Positions 1-5,243 of a DNA stretch of 6,678 nt are shown here, piece after piece (position 1 is the first letter of the stretch; the number at the start of each line of letters is the position of its first letter). The translations under genes were made by a program, and so were the position numbers. The notes under the pieces were generated by a model. It was given only the letters and a program-made list of their open reading frames with translations. It was not told where the DNA came from and did not search any database. The stretch lies in contig SLHB01000247.1 in the NCBI GenBank assembly GCA_007136375.1, forward strand, positions 1 through 6,678. Direction: 5' to 3'. The DNA is from Candidatus Hydrogenedentota bacterium (GTDB lineage Bacteria; Hydrogenedentota; Hydrogenedentia; Hydrogenedentales; SLHB01).

Positions 1-934
1 CTCCCGGTATCCTTTTTGAACCGCTCGGAGCCGTTTGAGCCCCGGATTTCCGGTATCCTTTTTGAACCGCTTGGGCCGGTTTTCCCCGGTATCCTTTTTG
101 AACCGCTCCGGGACCGGAGGGGGCTTCGGCCGCCGGATTATCCGGTATCCTTTTTGAACCGCTCTCCCCGGCAAGGGGTTGATCGGACCACTTCAGGCCA
201 TAGGTCGCGGCCTTGCTGTCTTGTCCGGCGCGGGGGTCGAAATAGCCTGCCTGGACCCGTTGGACGTGGTTGTTGGCGACGGCGTGCTGGAGCGCGCCGT
301 TGAGGCTGCGCCGGGAGCAAAGGCCGGTGGTTTCAAGGAGCTGGGTGAAGCTGATTTCCACGTGCTGGCGGCGGAAACCGAAGCGGGTTTGGAATCCGAT
401 GGTGCGGCGGATGATGGCCCCCACGACCTTGATGACGGCCAAGGGCTCGTTGGGGATGGTGTAGTCGAAAAAGGCGTTGGGGATGTAGGTGAGGTTGCCG
501 TTTCCGGCGTAGAACCCGGCGAAGTCCCCGGGGTCCTTGACGTATTCGTCCCGCTCGTCCCACAGGAGTTCGTAGCGGGCGGACACGGCGGATTTTTCGT
601 GCGTGGCTTGGCGGCCTTTGCGGACGCGGCGGATGAAGCGTTTGGCGACGGCTTCCTCGATGGCGGGGCCGATGGCGCCCCGGCTGATGCCCGCGCCGCG
701 GATGAGCTGGTTGTAGGAGATGACGACCTGGGGTTCCTGGGGGTTGCCCTGGGCGTCGGACCAGCCCAGGGTTTTCCGGATCATGTAGGCGACTAGGCGG
801 ACGCACCCCCGGGAGGAATGGGGCAACACCACGTCGAAAAACTGGTTCGGCGTGTAGGTCGTGTTGCTTGTGGGAGCGGGGTATCCCTGGAAGGGCGGAT
901 CCTCGCTAGGTGTTTGGGCGTCCCGTTCCGTCAT
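1..934 (-). CDS. Replication initiator with two tandem phage-O-like winged-helix domains (partial, runs off left edge)
   Basis: The frame starts at an ATG (934-932) and stays open for 311 codons to the window edge, so the C-terminus is missing. The protein contains two related units. Residues 26-108 begin TYTPNQFFD and continue with MIRKTLGWS, ISYNQL and GISRGAI. Residues 148-232 begin TYIPNAFFD and continue with IIRRTIGFQ, ISFTQL and SRRSLNGAL. Each has the layout of the N-terminal winged-helix DNA-binding domain of phage replication O-type proteins, so it probably binds origin repeats and recruits the host helicase. After about residue 255 comes a low-complexity linker containing four copies of a DNA repeat, translated as SGSKRIP in one frame and AVQKGYR in another. 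It begins 3 nt after the stop of the upstream ribbon-helix-helix gene, which suggests one operon and coupled translation. The plus-strand open frames over this region are antisense shadows. The initiator role is inferred from the domain pattern and the iterons; a DnaD-like or transcriptional role is less likely. Confidence 0.8.
   Translation of the reverse strand, partial: MTERDAQTPSEDPPFQGYPAPTSNTTYTPNQFFDVVLPHSSRGCVRLVAYMIRKTLGWSDAQGNPQEPQVVISYNQLIRGAGISRGAIGPAIEEAVAKRFIRRVRKGRQATHEKSAVSARYELLWDERDEYVKDPGDFAGFYAGNGNLTYIPNAFFDYTIPNEPLAVIKVVGAIIRRTIGFQTRFGFRRQHVEISFTQLLETTGLCSRRSLNGALQHAVANNHVQRVQAGYFDPRAGQDSKAATYGLKWSDQPLAGESGSKRIPDNPAAEAPSGPGAVQKGYRGKPAQAVQKGYRKSGAQTAPSGSKRIPG
4..163. repeat. 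Four 22-bp iterons inside the initiator gene (putative replication origin)
   Basis: Four exact copies of a 22-bp unit (core CGGTATCCTTTTTGAACCGC) lie at 4-25, 50-71, 86-107 and 142-163. Start-to-start distances are 46, 36 and 56 bp, differing by 10 bp, about one helical turn, so the copies may face nearly the same way on the DNA. Each copy has short outer dyad arms (CGGT and ACCG) around a T-rich centre. Copies 1 and 4 are read in one codon frame of the initiator and copies 2 and 3 in another, so identity at every base cannot be explained by protein selection. In lambda, iterons recognised by O lie inside the O gene in the same position relative to the DNA-binding domain. More copies, and the AT-rich unwinding region, may lie beyond the left edge. 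Confidence 0.8.
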
Positions 935-937
935 GGC

Positions 938-1162
938 CTACGCGCTGTAGCGCCCTCCCTCGTCGCGTTCGTTATGGAAGGGCATGCCGTGCTCGCTGGC
1001 GTATTCCTCGATGATGATGTTGACCACTTCGCTTCGGGACCGGTGCCTGAAGAGGGCCGAATTCTCGCGCAAGGAATCGAGAAAGTCCAGGACCCGGATG
1101 TCGAAATTGATGCTGGTGGTGCTTTTATAGCGGCTGCTTTGGCGGGCCTTTTCTTGAGGCAT
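938..1162 (-). CDS. Small ribbon-helix-helix-like DNA-binding protein, likely regulator of the replication operon
   Basis: This 74-aa protein starts at the ATG at 1162-1160, with AAGGAG 10 nt upstream. A longer reading from 1255 is open but has no comparable ribosome site. The N-terminus (residues 1-14) is polar and basic. Residues 13-20 (KSTTSINF) fit the DNA-contacting strand of a ribbon-helix-helix fold, residues 21-34 a first helix, and residues 43-59 (RSEVVNIIIEEYASEHG) a second helix beginning with the common RSE turn. Such CopG/Arc-like proteins are dimeric repressors often encoded beside plasmid replication or partition genes. Its stop is 3 nt before the initiator start, so the two are probably co-transcribed and this protein may control initiator level, perhaps through the inverted repeat at 1246-1272. 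The length fits the family. The precise role is inferred. Confidence 0.7.
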   Translation of the reverse strand: MPQEKARQSSRYKSTTSINFDIRVLDFLDSLRENSALFRHRSRSEVVNIIIEEYASEHGMPFHNERDEGGRYSA

Positions 1163-1201
1163 GGGTGGAGTACTCCTTGGTTTCCCAGTTGCGTTCCAAC
1201 A

Positions 1202-1231
1202 ATGTTGAGCGATTTTTAACGGCGTTGTCAA
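1202..1231 (-). promoter_or_regulatory. Candidate promoter of the regulator-initiator operon
   Basis: On the minus strand a perfect -35 hexamer TTGACA (1231-1226) is followed after 18 bp by CAACAT (1207-1202), a weak -10 sharing only 3 of 6 bases with TATAAT. Transcription would begin near 1195, some 35 nt before the ATG of the ribbon-helix-helix gene. The position is right, but the weak -10 leaves the call tentative. Confidence 0.35.
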
Positions 1232-1245
1232 GGAATAAATCGGGC

Positions 1246-1272
1246 GGTACCCCAAAATACATGGGGCGTACC
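1246..1272. promoter_or_regulatory. Inverted repeat upstream of the replication operon promoter, possible operator
   Basis: The left arm GGTACCCC (1246-1253) is complementary to GGGGCGTACC (1263-1272), giving 8 pairs with one bulged C, around a short A-rich centre. It lies about 15 bp upstream of the candidate -35 of the minus-strand operon. It could bind the ribbon-helix-helix protein, but nothing in the sequence proves this. Confidence 0.3.
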
Positions 1273-1321
1273 CGGATTTGAAGCTACATATTGGGTTTTG
1301 GCCGAAAAATCTGGTGCGGCG

Positions 1322-1785
1322 TACTAGGGGTTCTAGTAAGGCTTGAATGGCGGACCTGTTGTCCGCGGCCGCCGGAACGCGAAACGGCGTGAGGGCGCAT
1401 TCCAGATGGGCTGACGACTCGGTAAACCCGGTTTGCCAACCGGGCTAAGAGGACAGGATTTGCCCCCTGTTAGCTGTCAGACCCGTAGAGCCGGATGCGT
1501 GGAGACGCGCTTGTCCGGTTCGACGGAGGCTTGCTGGAGTAATCCTTCCCGGGACCTTTTCCGGTCTTGGGAAGTCCAATCCCGGCATTCTATCCGATAG
1601 CGTTGGTTTTGAAGGAGGGCGACGCGGACAGCCCTTGACGGAACGGTGTTTTGTCGAGGCCGTGTTGATCAAAGCCGGTGCGCGGATGGACTTCGGACGT
1701 CCGAAGTTTGGCCGCAAATCCGCCCAGGGGGTTCGTGACTACGGGGCTTGGGCCCTATGTTCGTTCAACCTGCGCTGGCGTGGGG
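1322..1785 (+). other. Non-coding stretch with several hairpins, possible leader or 5' part of the structured RNA
   Basis: I find no convincing gene here. Short hairpins follow one another: TACTAG/CTAGTA (1322-1338), CGGAC/GTCCG (1351-1365), a perfect 7-bp stem CCCGGTT/AACCGGG with a TGCC loop (1427-1444), a compound hairpin with CTTCCC/GGGAAG outside and GACC/GGTC inside (1545-1574), CTAT/ATAG (1590-1600), AGGGC/GCCCT (1616-1635), and an outer stem GCGGAT/ATCCGC (1682-1723) enclosing the 18-bp palindrome. They lack the GNRA loops of the region downstream. This may be the 5' part of the same RNA, its promoter region, or element-end DNA. I see no clear plus-strand promoter. Confidence 0.4.
1690..1707. 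repeat. 18-bp perfect palindrome, copy 1 of a three-copy repeat
   Basis: ACTTCGGACGTCCGAAGT is a perfect palindrome. It shares its core with the two 22-bp copies at 4450 and 5244 but lacks their outer A-T pairs on the left side. It sits within the non-coding stretch before the structured RNA, enclosed by complementary arms GCGGAT (1682-1687) and ATCCGC (1718-1723). Confidence 0.85.
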
Positions 1786-2712
1786 AGCGTCCGTCCTGGC
1801 GACAGGCGGATCCGGTGTTGCGAACGGCACCGGCGTCCGGTGATAAAAAACCGGCGGCGAATAGCTCAACCATGAGAGGGGCGAAAGTCCTTGCCAGTGA
1901 GTTTCACGCGAGACGGCGCCGAACCGCGAAAAACGGCAACCGGCGGGTAAGGGGGAGCTTCTTACTTCTGCCCCCTGAAATCGCGTTCCGCACGGGGTGC
2001 GGGCGCGGAAACTGTATGCGGACGGGAGTCCGCGTATACGGGTGTCTGTCCCGAAGGGTAACGCCTTCTAGCGACGTGACGCATGAAACGAAGGTCAGCA
2101 CTAACGCGGGAACCGCTGAGGCGGCCGGGATGGCTCCCGGTGCTTGGCCCGTTCAGCCAAGTGATTGAAAGGCCTTAGCGGGGGAGTGTGGCCCAAGTAG
2201 AAGCTGGAAAATACGGGCCGGTGGGCGGCAAGGCAGTCGCGGACCGGTTGGCGCGTTCCGGGTGGCTCCGGGACGGGTGCGCCACGACGAAAGGGCCGAC
2301 GGGTTTTTACCCATCTGGAATGCAACGCGGAGCGGCTGGCCGGGATTCCGGCGCGGCGGCTTTTTGATCCTTGGCGGGAACATGGCCGGTTGTGCGGACC
2401 GCGCCGGGAGGCGCGGCGCGCATGGCGGGCGTGAAGGCGGCGCGCGTGTAACGCGGGAAGGAGGTTTAGGAGAGGGGTTGCATGCGCAACCGGTATGAAT
2501 TGGGCGCGGGGCACTTTATGGAAGTAAGTGCTCCGCGCCGCGTGGACAGGCGATTGAACGGGCTTTCCGCCCTCTGATTGGCGGGCGGCGGCAAGCCGTG
2601 CTAAGGGATGCGGATGCGTGGCGTCGCGCCTGGAACATGCGCAAGGGGGGTTGCGCCACGGGCTTTCGCGGGATTGTGCCTCAAACCAATCCCGTCACTT
2701 CGGTGTGACAAT
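1786..2712 (+). ncRNA. Large structured non-coding RNA of unrecognised class (boundaries approximate)
   Basis: About 0.9 kb without a credible gene carries a near-continuous series of hairpins. GNRA-capped ones are 1790-1810 (GCGA loop), 1877-1892 (arms AGGGGC/GTCCTT, GAAA loop), 2013-2038 (11 bp, GGGA loop) and 2399-2416 (CCGCGCC/GGCGCGG, GGGA loop). Others are CGCG plus CCGCAC/GTGCGG (1982-2007), GAAGG/CCTTC (2053-2068), CCGGGA/TCCCGG (2125-2140), CTTGGC/GCCAAG (2143-2161), TGGCGC/GCGCCA (2249-2284), GGTTGC/GCAACC (2476-2491), a 14-bp helix (2503-2516 with 2526-2539), CGTGGCG/CGCCACG (2617-2660), CGGGATTG/CAATCCCG (2669-2694) and a C(UUCG)G hairpin (2694-2709). G-U wobbles in several helices and the GNRA loops fit only the plus strand. 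It ends just before the 225-aa gene, so both may share a transcript. I see no group I/II intron core, RNase P or tmRNA signature. Function unknown. Confidence 0.65.
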
Positions 2713-2733
2713 GGCGTTTGTGTAAGGGCGTGA

Positions 2734-3411
2734 ATGGCGTATCCCTGCGTGGCAAGCAGTTTGACCGGGTTCGTGCAGCAAGTGGCGACGGCGTACCTTC
2801 CCCACGGGTATTGGTTCTATAGCCAAGGCTTCGTGCCGGAAGGAAAGTGTCCCGAAGCGGTGGACGCGAAGCTCATCGCGAAATACGGCGTGGCCCTGTC
2901 CAAGTGGCAGCGGACCCGGCGCAAGCAGGCGGGCCTGGCGAACGTGCAATACATCCGGTTTGGGCGGATTTTCCTCATCATGGCCACGAAAGGCCGGCAT
3001 CCCTTTTTCGCGGAAGAGGCGGGGGTTATCCGGGACGCGCGCAAGACGCCCATCAAGATTGGGGGATACTCCATAAGCGTCCGGAAAGGGCCGGACGGCC
3101 GGTTGCATTCCCACGTGCGGATTGACCAGAAGGCCTACCGGGCCTTGGCGGCGCGTTTCGTGGACCGCGCGCGCCGCGGCCCGGCCGCGCGGCTTGGGGC
3201 GGAGCTTTACGGCTTGCCCTACGAGCCGTACGCGCCGGTGCGCCGCCAGTATCTGTTGCTGTTGCGGCGCGTCAACGAGGAGCGGGCCCGGCGTGGGCGC
3301 AAGCCCTTGCCGGTGGAGGCGCTGCCCTTGCGCCGCCGGATCGTGCGGCCCTTCGCGGCTTTCGATGGCCCGTCCGGCGCGGGAGACGCGCGCGGGGACG
3401 GGAGCGGGTGA
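2734..3411 (+). CDS. Basic 225-aa protein of unrecognised family, directly downstream of the structured RNA
   Basis: It starts at ATG 2734, immediately after an in-frame TGA, with AAGGG 5 nt upstream. I do not recognise a named domain. The body looks like a real folded protein: residues 11-31 (TGFVQQVATAYLPHGYWFYS), an invariant-looking basic stretch at 56-64 (SKWQRTRRK), a hydrophobic core VQYIRFGRIFLIMATKG (71-87), RHPFF (88-92), IRDARKTPIKIGGYSISVR (99-117), HSHVRID (125-131), and LPYEPYAPVRRQ (161-172) followed by an arginine-rich region to about 207. The last 15 residues are glycine-rich and probably disordered. It has no signal peptide, membrane segment, HNH, RuvC, reverse transcriptase or serine/tyrosine recombinase motif. 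Strong positive charge and its place behind a long structured RNA suggest RNA or DNA binding, perhaps a ribonucleoprotein partner or element mobility factor; that is inference. It converges on the ArdC-like gene, 8 nt away. Confidence 0.75.
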   Translation: MAYPCVASSLTGFVQQVATAYLPHGYWFYSQGFVPEGKCPEAVDAKLIAKYGVALSKWQRTRRKQAGLANVQYIRFGRIFLIMATKGRHPFFAEEAGVIRDARKTPIKIGGYSISVRKGPDGRLHSHVRIDQKAYRALAARFVDRARRGPAARLGAELYGLPYEPYAPVRRQYLLLLRRVNEERARRGRKPLPVEALPLRRRIVRPFAAFDGPSGAGDARGDGSG

Positions 3412-3419
3412 AGGCGGGG

Positions 3420-4238
3420 TCATGCGCCGCTTGGCTGAATGGCGGCGATGATTTGGGACGCGGCTTTGCGGACGGCGTCGAGAGAGGTTTCGAGGATGTC
3501 CGGGGAGCCGTTGTAGAGCTGGATGTAGTCGCTGGAAGCGGTGCCGGTCTCCAAGCCGATGGCGCTGGAGACGATGAAGGCGGCGGCTTCCGCCTCGGTT
3601 TCCTGGACGGCTTTGGAGAGTCCGGGGCGTTCGCCGGTCCAGTGCAGCATTTCGTGGGCGAGTTCATGGACAAGGACGGCAAATTCGGCGGCGGGCGCGA
3701 GTCCCTTGCGGATGGCGATGCGGCCGCCATGGGAAGCGCCCTCGGCGCCCGCGAGATCGTTGGGGTATTCCAGGGCGATGTCTTGGGCTTTGATGTAGTC
3801 CTTCAAGCGAAGGGTGTAATCGCGGGGGTCGCCGGTGACGGCGGCGGGCTCCGGAAGGGGATCGCCTTCGGTCTGGGTCACGTCGAATACGTGGGCGGCC
3901 TTGAAGCCCAGGAGGCGTTCTTCCTCATCGTCTCCCGCCGCGAGCTGGGCGGCGCGTTTGCGCATGGCCACGGGGGCGATGATGACGATGCCGGTTTCGC
4001 CTGGCTTGACGTAACGGCCAAGTTTTTTCCAGGCCCGGAAGCCCGCCACCTGGGCGGCCCCGGGGCGTTGCCGGGTGATGAGCATGATATTCCGGAAGCT
4101 GTAGCGGTGGAAACGGGCCATGGCGGCGATGTAGGCGTTGAGCTGATGACTCTTGCCCTTTTCGAGGTCCTGGGTGAGTGACGCCAAGCCTTGGTTGATG
4201 AGTTGCTTGATGTGTTCGGTCTTGGATGTGGTTTTCAT
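3420..4238 (-). CDS. ArdC-like antirestriction protein: ssDNA-binding domain plus zinc metallopeptidase
   Basis: 272 aa. The start at 4238 is preferred because GGAGG (4248-4244) lies 5 nt upstream; the in-frame ATG at 4250 overlaps that site and has none of its own. Residues 1-120 match the ArdC N-terminal ssDNA-binding domain: a helical start, then LNAYIAAMARFHRYSFRN (33-50), TRQRPGAAQVAGFRAWKKLG (55-74), YVKPGETGIVIIAP (76-89) and AAHVFDVTQTEG (114-125). The C-terminal half has the zinc site HELAH (191-195) followed by acidic ETEAEAAAF (213-221), which supplies the third ligand as in ImmA/IrrE-like peptidases. ArdC proteins of conjugative plasmids bind ssDNA and protect incoming DNA from restriction enzymes, so a role at entry into a new host is likely. 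All key residues are present and the length is near normal for the family. A nested inverted repeat lies 45-113 nt upstream of the start. The antirestriction activity is inferred. Confidence 0.88.
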   Translation of the reverse strand: MKTTSKTEHIKQLINQGLASLTQDLEKGKSHQLNAYIAAMARFHRYSFRNIMLITRQRPGAAQVAGFRAWKKLGRYVKPGETGIVIIAPVAMRKRAAQLAAGDDEEERLLGFKAAHVFDVTQTEGDPLPEPAAVTGDPRDYTLRLKDYIKAQDIALEYPNDLAGAEGASHGGRIAIRKGLAPAAEFAVLVHELAHEMLHWTGERPGLSKAVQETEAEAAAFIVSSAIGLETGTASSDYIQLYNGSPDILETSLDAVRKAASQIIAAIQPSGA

Positions 4239-4243
4239 GGCTG

Positions 4244-4248
4244 CCTCC
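4244..4248 (-). promoter_or_regulatory. Ribosome binding site that decides the ArdC-like start
   Basis: GGAGG on the minus strand, 5 nt before the ATG at 4238. It overlaps the alternative ATG at 4250, which makes that upstream codon an unlikely start. Confidence 0.7.
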
Positions 4249-4282
4249 ATTGAGTGCGGTTGTTTTCAATGGGGAGGCGGGA

Positions 4283-4351
4283 AGCGTCCCGCGCGGGCGG
4301 TCAAGGTGGAGGCGGAGCACGACCTTGACGGCTTCAGGCAAGCGGGACGCT
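4283..4351. promoter_or_regulatory. Nested inverted repeat (10-bp outer and 8-bp inner arms) upstream of the ArdC-like gene
   Basis: Outer arms AGCGTCCCGC (4283-4292) and GCGGGACGCT (4342-4351) are perfectly complementary. Inner arms GTCAAGGT (4300-4307) and ACCTTGAC (4322-4329) are also perfect and almost concentric with them. The whole folds into a roughly 69-nt stem with one internal loop and a 14-nt terminal loop. It lies 45-113 nt upstream of the ArdC-like start, in a position for an operator, a 5' leader structure or a protein-bound cruciform. No gene occupies 4251-4687; that stretch also holds a purine-rich tract (about 4389-4450) and the palindrome at 4450. Confidence 0.5.
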
Positions 4352-4449
4352 ATACGCCGGAGACTGAAAGACAACCGTATGGAGGGAGCGCGCTGGGAAC
4401 CGTGTTCGGAAGACCGGGAAAGAAGGGAGTGGGGGAGATGCGGGGGGCG

Positions 4450-4471
4450 AAACTTCGGACGTCCGAAGTTT
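4450..4471. repeat. 22-bp perfect palindrome, copy 2, followed by seven Ts
   Basis: Core AACTTCGGACGTCCGAAGTT with one more A-T pair outside, preceded by GCG like the copy at 5244. The plus strand continues into seven Ts (4469-4475), so an RNA would form a 9-bp stem with an ACGT loop and a U-run, which resembles an intrinsic terminator. No plus-strand gene is seen to end here, so a role in protecting the downstream gene pair from read-through is only a guess. Confidence 0.85.
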
Positions 4472-4586
4472 TTTTGGGGAGACCGGATGCCGTCGAGAAA
4501 CTCTGAGGGGGCTCCAACAAGTTCCGGCGCGTGCCTGACACTGTCCAAAGCGCCATTACATACGGCGCAAAAGCGCAAATTCGGCC

Positions 4587-4614
4587 TTGCCCGCAGGGTG
4601 GCTCTGGCTATATT
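4587..4614 (+). promoter_or_regulatory. Candidate promoter of the DUF4160-DUF2442 pair
   Basis: TTGCCC (4587-4592, 4 of 6 to TTGACA) and TATATT (4609-4614, 5 of 6 to TATAAT) are separated by 16 bp, about 75 nt before the DUF4160 start. This is a plausible sigma-70-type promoter in the right place, unproven. Confidence 0.4.
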
Positions 4615-4687
4615 CTGGATGGCTGGAAGGCGGGGCTAATGGAGAAGGGTTTCCACCGCCTGATGTTCGATGTGGAAGCAGGTTGAT

Positions 4688-4948
4688 ATGCCGACGATCT
4701 CGACGTTCTTTGGGATCGTGATCCGTATGTACTACGATGATCACGAACCGCCGCATTTTCACGCCTACTATGGCGAGTATGCGGCAGTGGTGGAGATTGA
4801 ATCCTTGCATGTTCGCGCGGGCGCGTTGCCCCGGCGCGCGTTGGCGATGGTGTTGGAATGGGCCAGCCTGCACCGGGCCGAGCTTTTGGAAGATTGGCGA
4901 TTGGCGGAGGCGCACCAGCCGCTGCGTGCGATTGAACCGTTGGAGTAA
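4688..4948 (+). CDS. DUF4160-family small protein
   Basis: 86 aa. I chose ATG 4688 because the family usually begins MPTIS-FFGI and AGG (4679-4681) lies 7 nt upstream; the upstream in-frame ATG at 4670 would add six residues and has no good ribosome site. Recognisable family features are PTISTFFGIVIRMYYDDH (2-19), EPPHFHAYYGEYAAVVEI (20-37, with the conserved PHFHA), then a helical region ending in WASLHRAELLEDWRLAEAHQ. The function of the domain is not established. It is very often encoded next to a DUF2442 protein, as here, and such pairs have been proposed as toxin-antitoxin-like modules. The 6-nt gap to the next gene supports a two-gene operon. Confidence 0.88.
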   Translation: MPTISTFFGIVIRMYYDDHEPPHFHAYYGEYAAVVEIESLHVRAGALPRRALAMVLEWASLHRAELLEDWRLAEAHQPLRAIEPLE

Positions 4949-4954
4949 CACGTC

Positions 4955-5212
4955 ATGTTTACGAAGCAAGAACTGACTCCGCAGGTGGTGGGGGTTGAAG
5001 CCCTGGAGGGCCACCGCTTGCGCGTGCGGTTCGCCGACGGCGTGGAAGGGATTGTGCCGATGGAAAAGCGGTTGTTCGGGCCGGTGTTCGAACCGTTGCG
5101 CGACTGGGAGGTTTTCCGGCAAGTGCGCGTTGACGAATTCGGAGCGCCCTGCTGGCCCAACGGCGCGGATCTAGCGCCCGACGCCCTGTATGAACAGCTT
5201 AGGAATGGATGA
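4955..5212 (+). CDS. DUF2442-family small protein, partner of the DUF4160 gene
   Basis: 85 aa. Its ribosome site GGAG (4942-4945) lies at the end of the upstream gene, 9 nt before the ATG, which implies coupled expression. The sequence shows family features: VVGVEALEGHRLRVRFADGV (11-30), LFGPVFEPLRDWEVFRQVRV (40-59) and the typical C-terminal FGAPCWPNGADLAPDALYEQL (62-82). DUF2442 proteins are small, with no confirmed biochemical function. By context the pair may be a stability or toxin-antitoxin-like module for a mobile replicon; which partner would be toxic cannot be told from sequence. The gene ends 31 nt before the 22-bp palindrome at 5244. Confidence 0.9.
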   Translation: MFTKQELTPQVVGVEALEGHRLRVRFADGVEGIVPMEKRLFGPVFEPLRDWEVFRQVRVDEFGAPCWPNGADLAPDALYEQLRNG

Positions 5213-5243
5213 AACCCTTTGAGGGGTCATAAACCAAATAGCG

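Noticed and set aside
4..163. CRISPR array
   Set aside because: Spacers are 14-34 bp and irregular, the repeats lie inside a coding frame, and no cas gene is present.
179..796. 205-aa plus-strand open frame rich in G, A, D and V
   Set aside because: It is antisense to the initiator frame, which has clear domain-like sequence and an operon partner; the plus frame has shadow-like composition.
1509..1530. GGTTCGA sequence resembling a tRNA T-loop
   Set aside because: The flanking bases do not form a 5-bp T-stem and no other tRNA arms are found.
2143..2161. tRNA T-arm-like hairpin with a 7-nt loop containing TTCA
   Set aside because: No acceptor, D or anticodon arms can be placed around it.
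1635..2168. 177-aa plus-strand open frame over the RNA region
   Set aside because: Composition is low in structure, it crosses the palindrome and many long hairpins, and no domain or good ribosome site is visible.
2339..2365. Hairpin GCCGG/CCGGC followed by five Ts as an intrinsic terminator
   Set aside because: The T-run is 8 nt away from the stem and strong RNA structure continues downstream, so termination here is not convincing.
2482..2577. 31-codon frame with AGGAG 9 nt upstream
   Set aside because: It runs through the 14-bp RNA helix and resembles no protein I know; kept as a question rather than annotated as a gene.
1786..3411. Group II intron or omega-RNA/IscB element
   Set aside because: No domain V-like helix is found, and the downstream protein lacks reverse-transcriptase, RuvC and HNH motifs.
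4239..4250. Upstream ATG for the ArdC-like protein
   Set aside because: It overlaps the ribosome site of the next ATG and has none of its own.
4670..4687. Upstream ATG for the DUF4160 protein
   Set aside because: It adds six residues not typical of the family and has no ribosome site at a suitable distance.
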